Positions 1 to 8,033 of a stretch of DNA of 48,953 bases are shown in pieces; the first letter of the stretch is position 1; each line of letters starts with the position of its first letter. The notes under the pieces were generated by a model, which had not been told where the DNA came from, did not search any database, and saw only the letters and a program-made list of their open reading frames with translations. The position numbers and the translations under genes were made by a program. This DNA is from a virus: positions 1 through 48,953 of the IMG/VR virus record IMGVR_UViG_3300024262_000003. One strand, 5' to 3'.

Positions 1-127
1 CTGCTAATTTCACACCGCGTTTCTCTGCGGCTACTATCTCTCTAACGAGTCCTTTCTTTATCCTCGTCAAGTCTCTTATAGTGAGATTTACGGATGGCAT
101 TTATGCTACGCTACGCTCGGTAAGAGC
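1..127. repeat. Left copy of 127-base terminal direct repeat
   Basis: Identical to bases 48827-48953. It lies in coding sequence: the start of the gp10-like gene (ATG at 98-100) and the last codons of the MuF-like gene. An exact overlap of this size is what an assembler leaves on a circular or circularly permuted molecule, so the unique length is about 48,826 bases. A true packaged terminal repeat is possible but less likely, because it falls inside structural genes. Confidence 0.95.
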
Positions 128-1275
128 GTCCTCCTTATCTCTCGCATCTCCGCGCCCGTTGGCATACCTCCAGTCAGCTCAGGAGGAAGGTAGTTGTAAT
201 TTGTAATTCTCAGCTCCCGTGGCAATGTCTTATTGAATGCTTTTGTCTGATGCTGCTTCCAGAACCACTGATTACGCTGTGTCTCGTAATATTCGTCGGT
301 ATGGTTTGTCAGGCCTGTTTCCTTTTTCCAGATGGGTGCAAGCCGGCAGCCGCATTTTGCGTGTATCGGCGGCGTGACTTCATAAGGATTCACTATCTGG
401 CCGTTCATCATAGCGCACGTCGCGCAGGTGTTGCCACTCATCGCAGCAATGAACCTGTATTTCTCTTCGCAGAACCCGCTCTGTTGTAAGGTGGCTACGC
501 GGCCTTCGTTCTGCGCTTTTAGCATTGAACTCCGTGCTATTGTATCCGCATAGTTGTTTACAGTCGTGCGATATGGGTTCGTAACCGTCTGCTTGATCAT
601 CTCGTATTTACCGTCCGCATTCACTACCAGCTTTAATCTCGTCTTACCGATATTGTCAATGAGAACGCCGCCGTCACCGAAGACGTCTCTGATATACGGC
701 CTGAGTAATTTTGAGATATCGTTAGGGTGCATCCCGCCACGCATACCGTTCATCTCCAGTATGGCGGCCATCTTGTTAGCCGTTGTCTGACTTTTCACTA
801 AGTTGATGATGTCGTCACTATAGCCAAGCGCCGCTAATTTCTTGCCGATTTGCTGTGACCAGCCCCGCTCCTTGAGTTGCGTAACGAGCTGATTGTTTGC
901 TAATAGCCGTTTGTACTCTGCTTTAAGCGCTTTCTCAAGCTCTTTATTCGTCCTGCCGATGTAGCCTATCGTATCCGTCGAAATGCGGTTGAGGTGCGTA
1001 CTTGATATTCTGTTTACGTCAACACCCGTATATGCCGGTATCGTATCCTTCAAAAAGTCCGCTTCGATATAAATGCCGGCCACCAATGCCGAGTTCAAAT
1101 CACTCACGATTATCTCTGCCTGGTTTACCGTGCAGAGGCTTAACGTCGCCTGGATATGTCCAGTAATGTATGCTTGATCCCGTGGCAATGCAAGATCTCG
1201 GAGTAGGGTAGCTCGCGCTCGGTCGTATTCACTAACTAAGTCTCGCGTGAAACTATTGACCTCTGCGGGTGGCAT
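106..1275 (-). CDS. Minor head protein, phage Mu gpF-like (head morphogenesis)
   Basis: A 389-residue protein whose C-terminal part carries the signature of the MuF/SPP1 gp7 family: a TCATC cysteine motif, then MNGQ, and further on PPIHAKCGCRL, near residues 285-315. Family members sit at the portal vertex and are packaged in small numbers during prohead assembly. The N-terminal 200 residues are mostly helical. The gene lies downstream of the portal gene and its stop is 6 bases from the ATG of the gp10-like gene across the circular junction, the usual portal-MuF-connector order. Start ATG at 1273-1275, 5 bases after the stop of the membrane-protein gene. Family call is firm; exact role is inferred. 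Confidence 0.85.
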   Translation of the reverse strand: MPPAEVNSFTRDLVSEYDRARATLLRDLALPRDQAYITGHIQATLSLCTVNQAEIIVSDLNSALVAGIYIEADFLKDTIPAYTGVDVNRISSTHLNRISTDTIGYIGRTNKELEKALKAEYKRLLANNQLVTQLKERGWSQQIGKKLAALGYSDDIINLVKSQTTANKMAAILEMNGMRGGMHPNDISKLLRPYIRDVFGDGGVLIDNIGKTRLKLVVNADGKYEMIKQTVTNPYRTTVNNYADTIARSSMLKAQNEGRVATLQQSGFCEEKYRFIAAMSGNTCATCAMMNGQIVNPYEVTPPIHAKCGCRLAPIWKKETGLTNHTDEYYETQRNQWFWKQHQTKAFNKTLPRELRITNYNYLPPELTGGMPTGAEMREIRRTLLPSVA

Positions 1276-1280
1276 TCTGG

Positions 1281-1631
1281 TTAGTCTGGAAGCCTACTGT
1301 CGTTTACGACTTTGGCAATATTGATTTTCTGCTCGTCTAATGATACTTGGTCTTCCAGTGCCAGTGAGTCAAAGACAGTCTTAACGAAATCTGCACCGTG
1401 CCTCATTATATCAAGCATCTCATCGTTTGTTATCTCTGTTCCGCCTGGGCTTGTTGATGCTACCGCGTTTTTGTATTCTCGATAGACTGCATAGCCCTTC
1501 CGATAGATCGCTCTGGCTTCTTCTTCCGTTAGCCGCTTAGTGAGTATCTTGGCATAGACCATCATGCCCGCTATGAACGCAGATATCGCCGCCACAATGA
1601 CACCCCAATTCGCTACTATTGGTTCTATCAT
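1281..1631 (-). CDS. Small membrane protein of the head module
   Basis: A 116-residue protein with one hydrophobic segment near residues 8-28, then a charged helical region (LTKRLTEEEARAIYRKGYA) and an acidic tail. No family recognised. It sits between the small-gene cluster and the MuF gene, so it may be a minor virion or membrane-associated protein; holin function cannot be excluded but nothing beyond the single membrane helix supports it. A TATA box at 1653-1661 puts the transcript start within a few bases of the ATG, so the mRNA may be nearly leaderless. Confidence 0.7.
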   Translation of the reverse strand: MIEPIVANWGVIVAAISAFIAGMMVYAKILTKRLTEEEARAIYRKGYAVYREYKNAVASTSPGGTEITNDEMLDIMRHGADFVKTVFDSLALEDQVSLDEQKINIAKVVNDSRLPD

Positions 1632-1652
1632 GCGTAATTAAAAGTGCGCGGG

Positions 1653-1661
1653 ATATATAAA
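1653..1661 (-). promoter_or_regulatory. Archaeal TATA box for the 1281-1631 membrane gene
   Basis: Minus-strand reading AACCTTTATATATCCC. It ends 22 bases ahead of the ATG at 1631, the spacing expected for a leaderless or very short-leader archaeal transcript. Confidence 0.7.
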
Positions 1662-1677
1662 GGTTTGCTACTGAGTG

Positions 1678-1797
1678 TTATTCGTTGATATTACTAAACT
1701 CATCCTCCTCTGGCGTTTGTCTAAGTTCAGGCAGCACCTCTTCCAACTCTCCTACCTCATCAGCCGATATTATCTCTTTTGTTCGTCTTTGCTCCAT
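1678..1797 (-). CDS. Acidic microprotein, 39 residues
   Basis: Reads MEQRRTKEIISADEVGELEE and continues to residue 39, about one third Glu/Asp. Start ATG at 1795-1797 is preceded by an SD-like GAGGTG about 7 bases upstream, and it begins 6 bases after the stop of the metalloprotease gene. No homology recognised. Called a gene on its start signal and operon spacing only. Confidence 0.5.
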   Translation of the reverse strand: MEQRRTKEIISADEVGELEEVLPELRQTPEEDEFSNINE

Positions 1798-1803
1798 TAG
1801 CAA

Positions 1804-2109
1804 TCACCTCATAAACACTTTTCTTAAAAGGGTGATTATATCGTTTGGATGAAACGTAAACCACCTAAACAGCCCGCTGAAGTTCATTATACCCGGGAAT
1901 TTTGTATGCTTCAAGCCGATAACGTGACCGTATTCGTGTGCTTGTAGAGCCAACTCGCCTATACAATCTTCAACCACCCATATCTCGTTACCTAACCGGA
2001 AGCCTCTGAGGTGTTTTAGACCATACCAGGGGTTACTTCCGAGTCGTTCCGCTTCCTCTTCCAGTTCCTCTTTCGTGCACCGGTGCACGACTATTTCTAA
2101 GTTTTCCAT
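1804..2109 (-). CDS. Minimal metzincin-type metalloprotease
   Basis: A 101-residue protein with a complete metzincin zinc motif: His58, Glu59, His62, Gly65 and His68 in HEYGHVIGLKH, followed by a candidate Met-turn (IMN, residues 74-76) only 6 residues later. Matrixin- and archaemetzincin-type domains are normally 150 residues or more, so this is a stripped-down form. No signal peptide. It lies in the head-module small-gene cluster between the portal and MuF genes. Possible jobs are virion-associated cleavage of host surface protein during entry, or processing in the cell; neither is shown. The fold call rests on the motif. Confidence 0.75.
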   Translation of the reverse strand: MENLEIVVHRCTKEELEEEAERLGSNPWYGLKHLRGFRLGNEIWVVEDCIGELALQAHEYGHVIGLKHTKFPGIMNFSGLFRWFTFHPNDIITLLRKVFMR

Positions 2110-2114
2110 TTCTC

Positions 2115-2315
2115 TTACGGGTTGCCGCTTGCACCCCCTCCGTTAGGCTCGTACTCGGCCACCATAACCACTTTCCTTGAGACTGTGAACGTAATTCCGC
2201 ATTCTAAACATTTATTCTCTTGGCTGCGCGAATTACCGCATATGATCTCCTTCAGAGATTCTATATCATCGCCTGCGCAGTGTGGGCAGGTCCCATCATA
2301 GATTTCTTGTTCCAT
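2115..2315 (-). CDS. Zinc-ribbon microprotein (66 residues)
   Basis: Two cysteine pairs, CPHC near the N-terminus and CLEC near residue 37, form a probable zinc ribbon, followed by a short beta-rich stretch and a Gly-rich tail. Its stop is 5 bases before the metalloprotease start, so the two are co-transcribed. Function unknown. Confidence 0.65.
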   Translation of the reverse strand: MEQEIYDGTCPHCAGDDIESLKEIICGNSRSQENKCLECGITFTVSRKVVMVAEYEPNGGGASGNP

Positions 2316-2324
2316 TTTTTCATC

Positions 2325-2459
2325 CTATTCGACTTCAACAAAATGCTCTCCGTCCCAGTTATACACTCGGGGATTCTTTACCACGAGTTCTTCATAAGGC
2401 GTTCCTTTATACTTTTCTCTTCTTTCTTCTCTTTCCTTAGGTGTTAATCCACGACACAT
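2325..2459 (-). CDS. Basic microprotein, 44 residues
   Basis: Starts MCRGLTPKERREERREKY; Arg/Lys/Glu-rich first half and an aromatic second half (VYNWDGEHFVEVE). Start ATG 2457-2459 lies 2 bases after the stop of the preceding small gene, whose last codons GAG GAA provide the ribosome site. The WDGE-F pattern resembles a single structural repeat, but I cannot assign a family. Confidence 0.5.
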   Translation of the reverse strand: MCRGLTPKEREERREKYKGTPYEELVVKNPRVYNWDGEHFVEVE

Positions 2460-2461
2460 TT

Positions 2462-2593
2462 TTATATTTCCTCTAAAGGAATGAAGCTATCCTTCTCTTC
2501 AATTCGTCTGAGGTGCTTAATACAAACATCACAAAGACAAACATCATTACTTTCTTCATCATTGATTTTATCACCGCACAGCTCACAATCCAT
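2462..2593 (-). CDS. Cys-rich zinc-binding microprotein, 43 residues
   Basis: Begins MDCELCGDKIN with a second cluster CLCDVC, which gives four or more zinc ligands in 25 residues, then a basic helix. Tightly coupled to the next gene. Function unknown; the metal-binding prediction rests on cysteine spacing only. Confidence 0.55.
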   Translation of the reverse strand: MDCELCGDKINDEESNDVCLCDVCIKHLRRIEEKDSFIPLEEI

Positions 2594-2620
2594 TTTTCCT
2601 TTTATGCCTCCCGAGTCTCT

Positions 2621-2887
2621 TCATTCCGCCTCGCTAATAGAGTAAACATTCAGAAGCGCCCTCATTGTTCTCGCCATCTTCCTGAGATCTGATGCTATGT
2701 TCGCTTGCACTGCCTGTAAAAGATTAAAGTTGTCTTCTGTTCCTTTTGGGACGTATCCAAGATTTTTAATAGTCGTCTGATGGTTCTCTAATGTTCGTGC
2801 CATCATTTCGAGCTCTAACCTCATGCTATTCAACTCGCCCTGTGCTTTTTTCAGCATTAGCTCATCAGCCTCCCACGTTGGATCCAA
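2621..2887 (-). CDS. Coiled-coil protein of unknown function (88 residues)
   Basis: Nearly all helical, with heptad-like spacing in residues 10-45. It overlaps the end of the next upstream gene by 23 bases in another frame, which suggests translational coupling. A start at the internal Met11 would remove most of the overlap. Position after the portal suggests a small virion or assembly factor, without direct support. Confidence 0.6.
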   Translation of the reverse strand: MDPTWEADELMLKKAQGELNSMRLELEMMARTLENHQTTIKNLGYVPKGTEDNFNLLQAVQANIASDLRKMARTMRALLNVYSISEAE

Positions 2888-3146
2888 CTACCATCCCCCT
2901 CCTTGATTTTATCAGTTCTTCATGTTTCTTTTGCGTATCGAGTTTTCCTTGTAGCTTGCCCCAGTGATACACAAGATTATGAGAAGCATGCACCATCTCG
3001 GCCTGCGTGGGCGTAATTCCTGTTTTCTCGTAATAGCTTAGCATGATTTGATTGATCATTACCGTTAGGTCCTCAACTACTTCAGATCGCAGTTCTATCT
3101 TTTCTTTTAGCACAGGTCCTTTATCAGATTTTTCTGGGTCTGCCAT
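2865..3146 (-). CDS. Unknown 93-residue protein downstream of portal
   Basis: Helical, charged protein with no recognised domain. It starts 47 bases after the portal stop and ends inside the following coiled-coil gene, so it belongs to the portal operon. Confidence 0.6.
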   Translation of the reverse strand: MADPEKSDKGPVLKEKIELRSEVVEDLTVMINQIMLSYYEKTGITPTQAEMVHASHNLVYHWGKLQGKLDTQKKHEELIKSRRGMVVGSNVGG

Positions 3147-3193
3147 TATTCGTTCACCGACATATCTTTCTCTCTCTCTCTTCTGGCATTACT

Positions 3194-4735
3194 CTACCCA
3201 GGCGCCTCCATAGAGATCGCAGCGGCTTCTTGCATAGCTACGATATTCTCTACGACTTTCATAACGCCATGTATTTGATTTGAATTGTAAGGAGTGGTCG
3301 AAGAGCTTACTCCTTGCTGCAAGCCTTCACCGCCTAAGTTCATTTCATCAAGCAGTTCGTATCTCGTAGCGAGTGCCCGTAAATCATCATCGTTCGCACC
3401 TATCTTCTTGAATACCTCGAGGATGTCACTATGCAGTTTATCTATCTCCGCAAGCTGCTTGGCATCCTTCGGCGTTAACGGTGCTAACACGAATTTGATC
3501 TCTGCGTCCTGCGCTGCTGGGAATTGTTCGTAAATTAACTTCTGCGTTATCCGTTCATATTGATCCTGTATGCCTTTGAGCACTCCCGCCATCGTTTCCT
3601 GTATGTTACGTGCAGTTGCGAGTTCAGTACCGGACGAGGTTACGAGTGCTAACGGGAATCCCAATGCAAACGCTATTTCGGTATTTAGTAATGTGACTAT
3701 CGTATCCAGCATACTCGGATTGAGAGCGTTGCCAGATTCGATAACGTTGACGTCAAGATTATCCGGAAATGCCATTACGCCCTTCTGATACCAGTCGTTC
3801 GTAAGATTGTTCACCATAGTTTGCATGTTCGTTTTGAACGCTTCATAATCCGCTAACTGCTCGGTGTACTTCGCCAGGTTGGACGTTTTGAGTGCTTCGC
3901 TTGGGTATTCCGGTACGCGCGACTTTCCATCTTGTTCGCGTGTCTGATAGGACGCTTTAATTCCCGGCGCCACGACAAGCATAATAAGGTTCGGAAGATT
4001 CAGCATGATGAGGTTTTTAATATAGATTTCGTTCAGGCATGATGCAATCGCGCTATCTCCGGATTCGTCATTCCTTATCTCGAAGATGTTATCTGCATTA
4101 ACGACAATATCTGTACCCGTTATCGCAGTATAGTTTGTTTTACCCTTTTCACCGTCCTTTATGAACCATACCTTTTTCTCTTCTGTTTTATCATCTCCAG
4201 GGTTCTTCCAATCGCTTTTTACGTTTTTCTTCTGGTAAAAATAGAAATCGGTACTGTCAAACGGGTTAGTGTATTTCTCGACACCGATAAGCTGCTGCAA
4301 GCCCCGTATCCCAGTGGGTTCGCTCTTCAGCTTTGTCTCTTTGGTAACGTCATATAATTTCTGGAAATGCGTGCTGCCATGTATCTTCACGGGATTGAAC
4401 GAAGCCCGGAATGTTGAGAGGACGTTTAAATCTTCAAGCCAGTCTTCTATTTCAGTTATCAGCTCCTTATTAGCCTCATCATCGCTTGATCGTAACGTGT
4501 AATCCCCAAGGATGGAAAACCGCTCGATATTCAGAATTAGCCGTGTGAGTGCGTCTATCTTGTACGCAGTTTCCCGGTTCGTGTAATCGTTATCTATCGC
4601 CCGGACATCAGCATCCGTCCATATCTTCTTCTCGGTTTGCGTCTCCGTTCCCTCACCTTCCGTTATACCGCGTTGATCGCTGTTGCCAGCACTAACACCG
4701 AGCGTAAAGATAGGATACCGTGTGAAGGGACTCAT
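3194..4735 (-). CDS. Portal protein
   Basis: A 513-residue protein with the layout of tailed-virus portals: a helical N-terminal clip/wing region, a central beta-rich part, and a C-terminal stretch containing FALGFPLALVTSSGTELATA followed by a long helix (QYERITQKLIYEQF), typical of the portal stem and crown. Twelve copies of such proteins form the DNA channel at one capsid vertex and dock terminase. It lies directly downstream of the terminase genes, the classical order. Its own late promoter sits at 4761-4779, and the predicted transcript start is only a few bases before the ATG. Confidence 0.85.
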   Translation of the reverse strand: MSPFTRYPIFTLGVSAGNSDQRGITEGEGTETQTEKKIWTDADVRAIDNDYTNRETAYKIDALTRLILNIERFSILGDYTLRSSDDEANKELITEIEDWLEDLNVLSTFRASFNPVKIHGSTHFQKLYDVTKETKLKSEPTGIRGLQQLIGVEKYTNPFDSTDFYFYQKKNVKSDWKNPGDDKTEEKKVWFIKDGEKGKTNYTAITGTDIVVNADNIFEIRNDESGDSAIASCLNEIYIKNLIMLNLPNLIMLVVAPGIKASYQTREQDGKSRVPEYPSEALKTSNLAKYTEQLADYEAFKTNMQTMVNNLTNDWYQKGVMAFPDNLDVNVIESGNALNPSMLDTIVTLLNTEIAFALGFPLALVTSSGTELATARNIQETMAGVLKGIQDQYERITQKLIYEQFPAAQDAEIKFVLAPLTPKDAKQLAEIDKLHSDILEVFKKIGANDDDLRALATRYELLDEMNLGGEGLQQGVSSSTTPYNSNQIHGVMKVVENIVAMQEAAAISMEAPG

Positions 4736-4760
4736 ATAAAAGGATTCTACGTGAAAAACA

Positions 4761-4779
4761 TTTAAACTGGACGTTTACA
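4761..4779 (-). promoter_or_regulatory. Late promoter motif, copy 1 (portal operon)
   Basis: Minus-strand TGTAAACGTCCAGTTTAAA: a conserved 11-base block directly upstream of a TTTAAA TATA element. The TATA part begins 26 bases ahead of the portal ATG, which implies a leaderless mRNA. Four further copies head other structural units (31768, 35099, 43378, 48120). Confidence 0.8.
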
Positions 4780-4782
4780 AAA

Positions 4783-4801
4783 CTTTTCTTAAAAAGAAAA
4801 G
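4783..4801 (-). terminator. Terminator hairpin after terminase
   Basis: An 8-base inverted repeat (CTTTTCTT / AAGAAAAG, 3-base loop) starts right after the terminase stop at 4803 and is followed on the minus strand by a T-rich run. It would separate the terminase and portal transcripts; part of its run-off overlaps the late promoter. Confidence 0.55.
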
Positions 4802-4802
4802 A

Positions 4803-7328
4803 TTAATATCTGCGTGACGGTGCGTTGATACTGAGTGCTGGATAGGGGGTCGCGGATGGTGCTTCGGCTTTTTCTTGAGTGAGTGCTTTAAACGCGCCGC
4901 TGAGTGCATCAACAATATCATCATGCGGTCCGTGCGGGAACAAAACCAACTCGGAAAGGACGTCTGCTGTCCACGCAGCACGAAGTATTTTTACATTGCC
5001 ATTTTCGGATGCAGCCGAGAAGGGCTGCGCTCTTGCTACTTTAGAGCTTGTGCTGGGTACGCCTCTAAACGCATATCCCCGTAATATATTTCGTGCGTAG
5101 TGATCTATTGTAATCGGTCCGCCAGAGCCGGGCTCCTGTTCCATATAGATCGGTATATCGTAGCCATCTATCTGTGCCGTTTGCTTAATGATTGCTTCGG
5201 TTGTTGCAGGTGAATGTCGAAACCGCACGATGTCCTTGATGTAAAAAACACCGTTGTTTTCCAGCATAAGACCACCTATCGTCCAGTCGGGATCTGAACC
5301 CGCTTTATCTTCTGTTGATGCCATGTCCCAGAATCGCGCTTGATCTCCCGCTGGTGTAGAGGTTACTATCTCAAACCAGTTGCGCTTAAACATCTTTCCG
5401 CCCTGTCTCATCAACTCTACATCGTTCATGTACTGGAGATTGAAAATCGTTGAACCAAGTGTTGCTCTGATGGTTTCTAAACCTTCTGTTTTTCTGCCGT
5501 CTTCTATTCTATCGTTCAGAGGCATGTGCATCTCCCAGATACTCGTGCCGTCTTTTTTAATCGCCTGTTGTATCTGCGTATCGTAGCCGAGTTCGTCAGT
5601 TACCATCTCCCAGAGGTCGTTATAATGATAGCGAGTATTGTGTGTGACAAATCCTTCCGCAATGAAGTTGTGTGTCTTTTCAACTGCTAAGTCCCATACC
5701 TCTTCTCTTCCAACCGACTTTATTTCTTGAATGGTTTCAAATCTAAAATTTTTATATGGAAATTTCTTTTTTGCTTCCCCTTTCAGCCTATACATCCCAT
5801 ATGCTTTATTGAATGTTAAATTTAAATGCCATGTTTCGCTACGTATCGGCTTTGGGCTATTTGGTGGTTGAGAGATTCTCGTTCTGTAATATATGTTGGA
5901 AGTAAGAACACCAGAGATTCTACATAATAATTGCAGATCGTCAATTAGCTTTTTACTTGAAGATTCTATTCCGAAAAATGAAGGATGCTTTTTTCGCTTA
6001 GCTTTTCGCTTTTTATCTTTATGCTGTTGCCATCCATCTGCACTTAGTAATCCGTGTATAAAAGCAATGCGATTCTTTAAAGAGGTTTTGAAAATCCAAG
6101 TGGGTATGTCTTTATTTTTTGCCCCGTGTTTTAAACCTAAATCTTTTAACTTTTCACCAACTTTTTTAGAAGTCCCCATATAAACGCGAGAGGAAACGTT
6201 TAAACGTAAATCAATATTAAAGAGAGATTTGAATAGCCTCACCACTTTTTCATTTAATGAATGATATTGTCCTTTTGCAAAGCATATCTTCCATGTTGTA
6301 TATATCTTATCTGATTTTCCATTTGTCCGCGAATTTTGGACTATCCAGCCATCACCAACCATAAATCCAAATAACCACGCGAAATCGGAAGTATCTATCG
6401 TATTTCCAGCATCTATCTCTTTTATTGTAACAAGCATATCATTCGGCTTTAATTCGGAGGCAATTTTCCACGTGAACGTAAAATCGTAAATATGATTATA
6501 TCGCCTTGAGGGGAACTTTTTTTCGGAAATTGGTTCTATAATTAGAAAAGGATGGATACCGTTTGCTTTTATTTTTGATCTTTCGGTTATTATTTCAAGT
6601 ATTTCATCTGTACCTTGGGGGATGGTTTCTTCTACATATTGAGTCGTGAGTTTCCCCTTATCAAAAGTATATACTTTTTCACCTTTGCAAATTGTTTCAA
6701 TGTTTTTCCATGTGTTGTCACCCGTTAATATTTTCGTGCTTTTTGGTAAGCAACCTAAACAGTGAATCTCTCCGCCTGGCAGCAGAGTCGGAAGTAAAGT
6801 CGTCTTAAACCATTCCTTGCTGCGTTCTCTTTGCCCTTCTGTCCTTGCATTGTCAAAGTTGATTAAGTCGTCTGCTATGATTATATCGTAGTGTCCAGTC
6901 GTTACAGCACCGGAATACATACCCATTGCACTTATTGTCGCTTCTGTGAGCGTCTTATCCGTGCGGGTCTTCAGAACTATTTCGTGATCCGTCCATTTAT
7001 CGCCTTTCACATCGCCGTAATATCGCTTTATTAACGGGTGTGATTCTATGACTGCTTTTATCGTGCCTAAGAACCTGACTGCGTGCGTGTCCGTATCCGA
7101 AACGATAAGGATTCTGATGTTAGGATTGTTCACCGCTTTCCATGCAGAGTAACCTATATCGCCTATTCTTGTCTTGCCACAGCCTCTCGGTGCAAGGTCT
7201 AACGTTTGCTGATATTGTTCGTAATGCTCTAATATCCTGAGATGCGGTTCCGCGGTCTTATAGTCGAAGATTCGTTTTATGAATTGCTCTGGCGAGTCCC
7301 GCAAATACTGGACTTCAGCTATCTGCAT
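4803..7328 (-). CDS. terL: Terminase large subunit with an intein
   Basis: An 841-residue precursor. The extein ATPase carries Walker A near residues 46-53 (APRGCGKT) and Walker B near 148-154 (DIIIADD). The nuclease half shows Asp668 in FWDMAST, Glu730 in MEQEPG and the acidic pair in HDDIVDAL near 802-808. After removal of residues 193-564 the mature protein is about 469 residues, normal for TerL. It cuts and pumps viral DNA into proheads and docks on the portal. Start ATG overlaps the small-subunit gene end by 14 bases, consistent with coupling. Confidence 0.92.
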   Translation of the reverse strand: MQIAEVQYLRDSPEQFIKRIFDYKTAEPHLRILEHYEQYQQTLDLAPRGCGKTRIGDIGYSAWKAVNNPNIRILIVSDTDTHAVRFLGTIKAVIESHPLIKRYYGDVKGDKWTDHEIVLKTRTDKTLTEATISAMGMYSGAVTTGHYDIIIADDLINFDNARTEGQRERSKEWFKTTLLPTLLPGGEIHCLGCLPKSTKILTGDNTWKNIETICKGEKVYTFDKGKLTTQYVEETIPQGTDEILEIITERSKIKANGIHPFLIIEPISEKKFPSRRYNHIYDFTFTWKIASELKPNDMLVTIKEIDAGNTIDTSDFAWLFGFMVGDGWIVQNSRTNGKSDKIYTTWKICFAKGQYHSLNEKVVRLFKSLFNIDLRLNVSSRVYMGTSKKVGEKLKDLGLKHGAKNKDIPTWIFKTSLKNRIAFIHGLLSADGWQQHKDKKRKAKRKKHPSFFGIESSSKKLIDDLQLLCRISGVLTSNIYYRTRISQPPNSPKPIRSETWHLNLTFNKAYGMYRLKGEAKKKFPYKNFRFETIQEIKSVGREEVWDLAVEKTHNFIAEGFVTHNTRYHYNDLWEMVTDELGYDTQIQQAIKKDGTSIWEMHMPLNDRIEDGRKTEGLETIRATLGSTIFNLQYMNDVELMRQGGKMFKRNWFEIVTSTPAGDQARFWDMASTEDKAGSDPDWTIGGLMLENNGVFYIKDIVRFRHSPATTEAIIKQTAQIDGYDIPIYMEQEPGSGGPITIDHYARNILRGYAFRGVPSTSSKVARAQPFSAASENGNVKILRAAWTADVLSELVLFPHGPHDDIVDALSGAFKALTQEKAEAPSATPYPALSINAPSRRY
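5637..6752 (-). mobile_element. Intein with DOD homing endonuclease inside terL
   Basis: Residues 193-564 of the terminase precursor (372 residues). It begins with the splicing cysteine in CLPKSTKILTGD and ends HN before a Thr extein residue (FVTHN then TRYHYNDL), as needed for protein splicing. Two LAGLIDADG blocks are visible, FGFMVGDGW near 320-328 and IHGLLSADGW near 424-433, so the endonuclease may still be active. Insertion is exactly inside the conserved Gly-Thr-Arg motif of the terminase ATPase. The DNA is visibly more A+T-rich than the flanking exteins, as expected for an element acquired separately. Confidence 0.93.
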
Positions 7329-7872
7329 CTTCTCTACGTGCTATCTCCCTGCCTACCTTTTGCACTATCTCTGGAGGGACCTCTTCGTATTTTAGTTTTA
7401 GATCGCCTTCGTGTTTTCTAACCGCTATCTCGCCTGCTTCGCCTAATGCCAAACGTTCAAGTTTTACGCCGGTCTCTATATATCGTCTGCTTTCTTCTAC
7501 GGTTAACGTTTTATCCTCTTTTGTCAGGTCGTCCGCCAAGCCTTCTACGATTAGCATATTCCTATATGCTATTTTCTGCATGGTCTTACCGTACCCTGCT
7601 TGCCGATCGTCCATCTTCTTTATCCGCTCTCTGCGGTCTATTGTTCGTAATCGCTCTTCTTCATCGTCCCACCCCTCGCAGCGAGCTACCCAATTCCAAC
7701 GAGACGACCACTTCAAAAATTGATTTTCTTTTGATATGTTTTTGGTATTGTAAAATTTCTCGGCCGCTTTTCTCAGTGATCTCAAAGCCCCCATATCACG
7801 ATAACATAAGAACGCTTGATATGCGCGGTTGGTTTCGTGCTCTTGCCGGTCCCATAGATGTTTCTCTTCCAT
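7315..7872 (-). CDS. terS: Terminase small subunit
   Basis: A 185-residue helical protein. Residues 28-65 (ALRSLRKAAEKF through KWSSRWNWVARCEGWD) match the DNA-recognition helix-turn-helix region common in small terminase subunits, followed by a long charged helix. Small subunits recognise the packaging site and regulate TerL. Its end overlaps the terL start. The ATG has no strong SD site; upstream lies the conserved promoter/leader region 7873-8250. Confidence 0.75.
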   Translation of the reverse strand: MEEKHLWDRQEHETNRAYQAFLCYRDMGALRSLRKAAEKFYNTKNISKENQFLKWSSRWNWVARCEGWDDEEERLRTIDRRERIKKMDDRQAGYGKTMQKIAYRNMLIVEGLADDLTKEDKTLTVEESRRYIETGVKLERLALGEAGEIAVRKHEGDLKLKYEEVPPEIVQKVGREIARREDADS

Positions 7873-7953
7873 TTTTCTTTTTTAAAAAAGAACGAGTGTT
7901 ATTAGATGTTATTTATTCTACAGGTATTTAAATAACACTGGACTTTTTCGCTT

Positions 7954-8004
7954 AAAAGAAGCCCGTAGAGTGGGCGGGTAATATGCTAAAAAGGTTTGTT
8001 GATT
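7954..8004 (-). repeat. Conserved 51-base leader block, copy A
   Basis: 43 of 51 bases match 14116-14166 with no gap, and both lie just downstream (minus strand) of a TATATATAAAGG promoter. The predicted transcript start falls at the edge of the block, so it would form the first 50 bases of both mRNAs. In this copy part of the block pairs with downstream bases in a TGCTAAAAA/TTTTTAGCA hairpin. Confidence 0.7.
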
Positions 8005-8024
8005 GCTCTTTTTTAGCACGTATT

Positions 8025-8033
8025 ATATATAAA
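8025..8033 (-). promoter_or_regulatory. TATA box of region A
   Basis: Minus-strand AACCTTTATATATAATA. It is placed about 25 bases upstream of the 51-base shared leader and gives a leader of roughly 130 bases before terS. Confidence 0.65.

Noticed and set aside
7446-7931. Plus-strand 161-codon ORF over the terminase small subunit
   Set aside because: Low-complexity Leu/Ser/Arg translation opposite a well supported gene.
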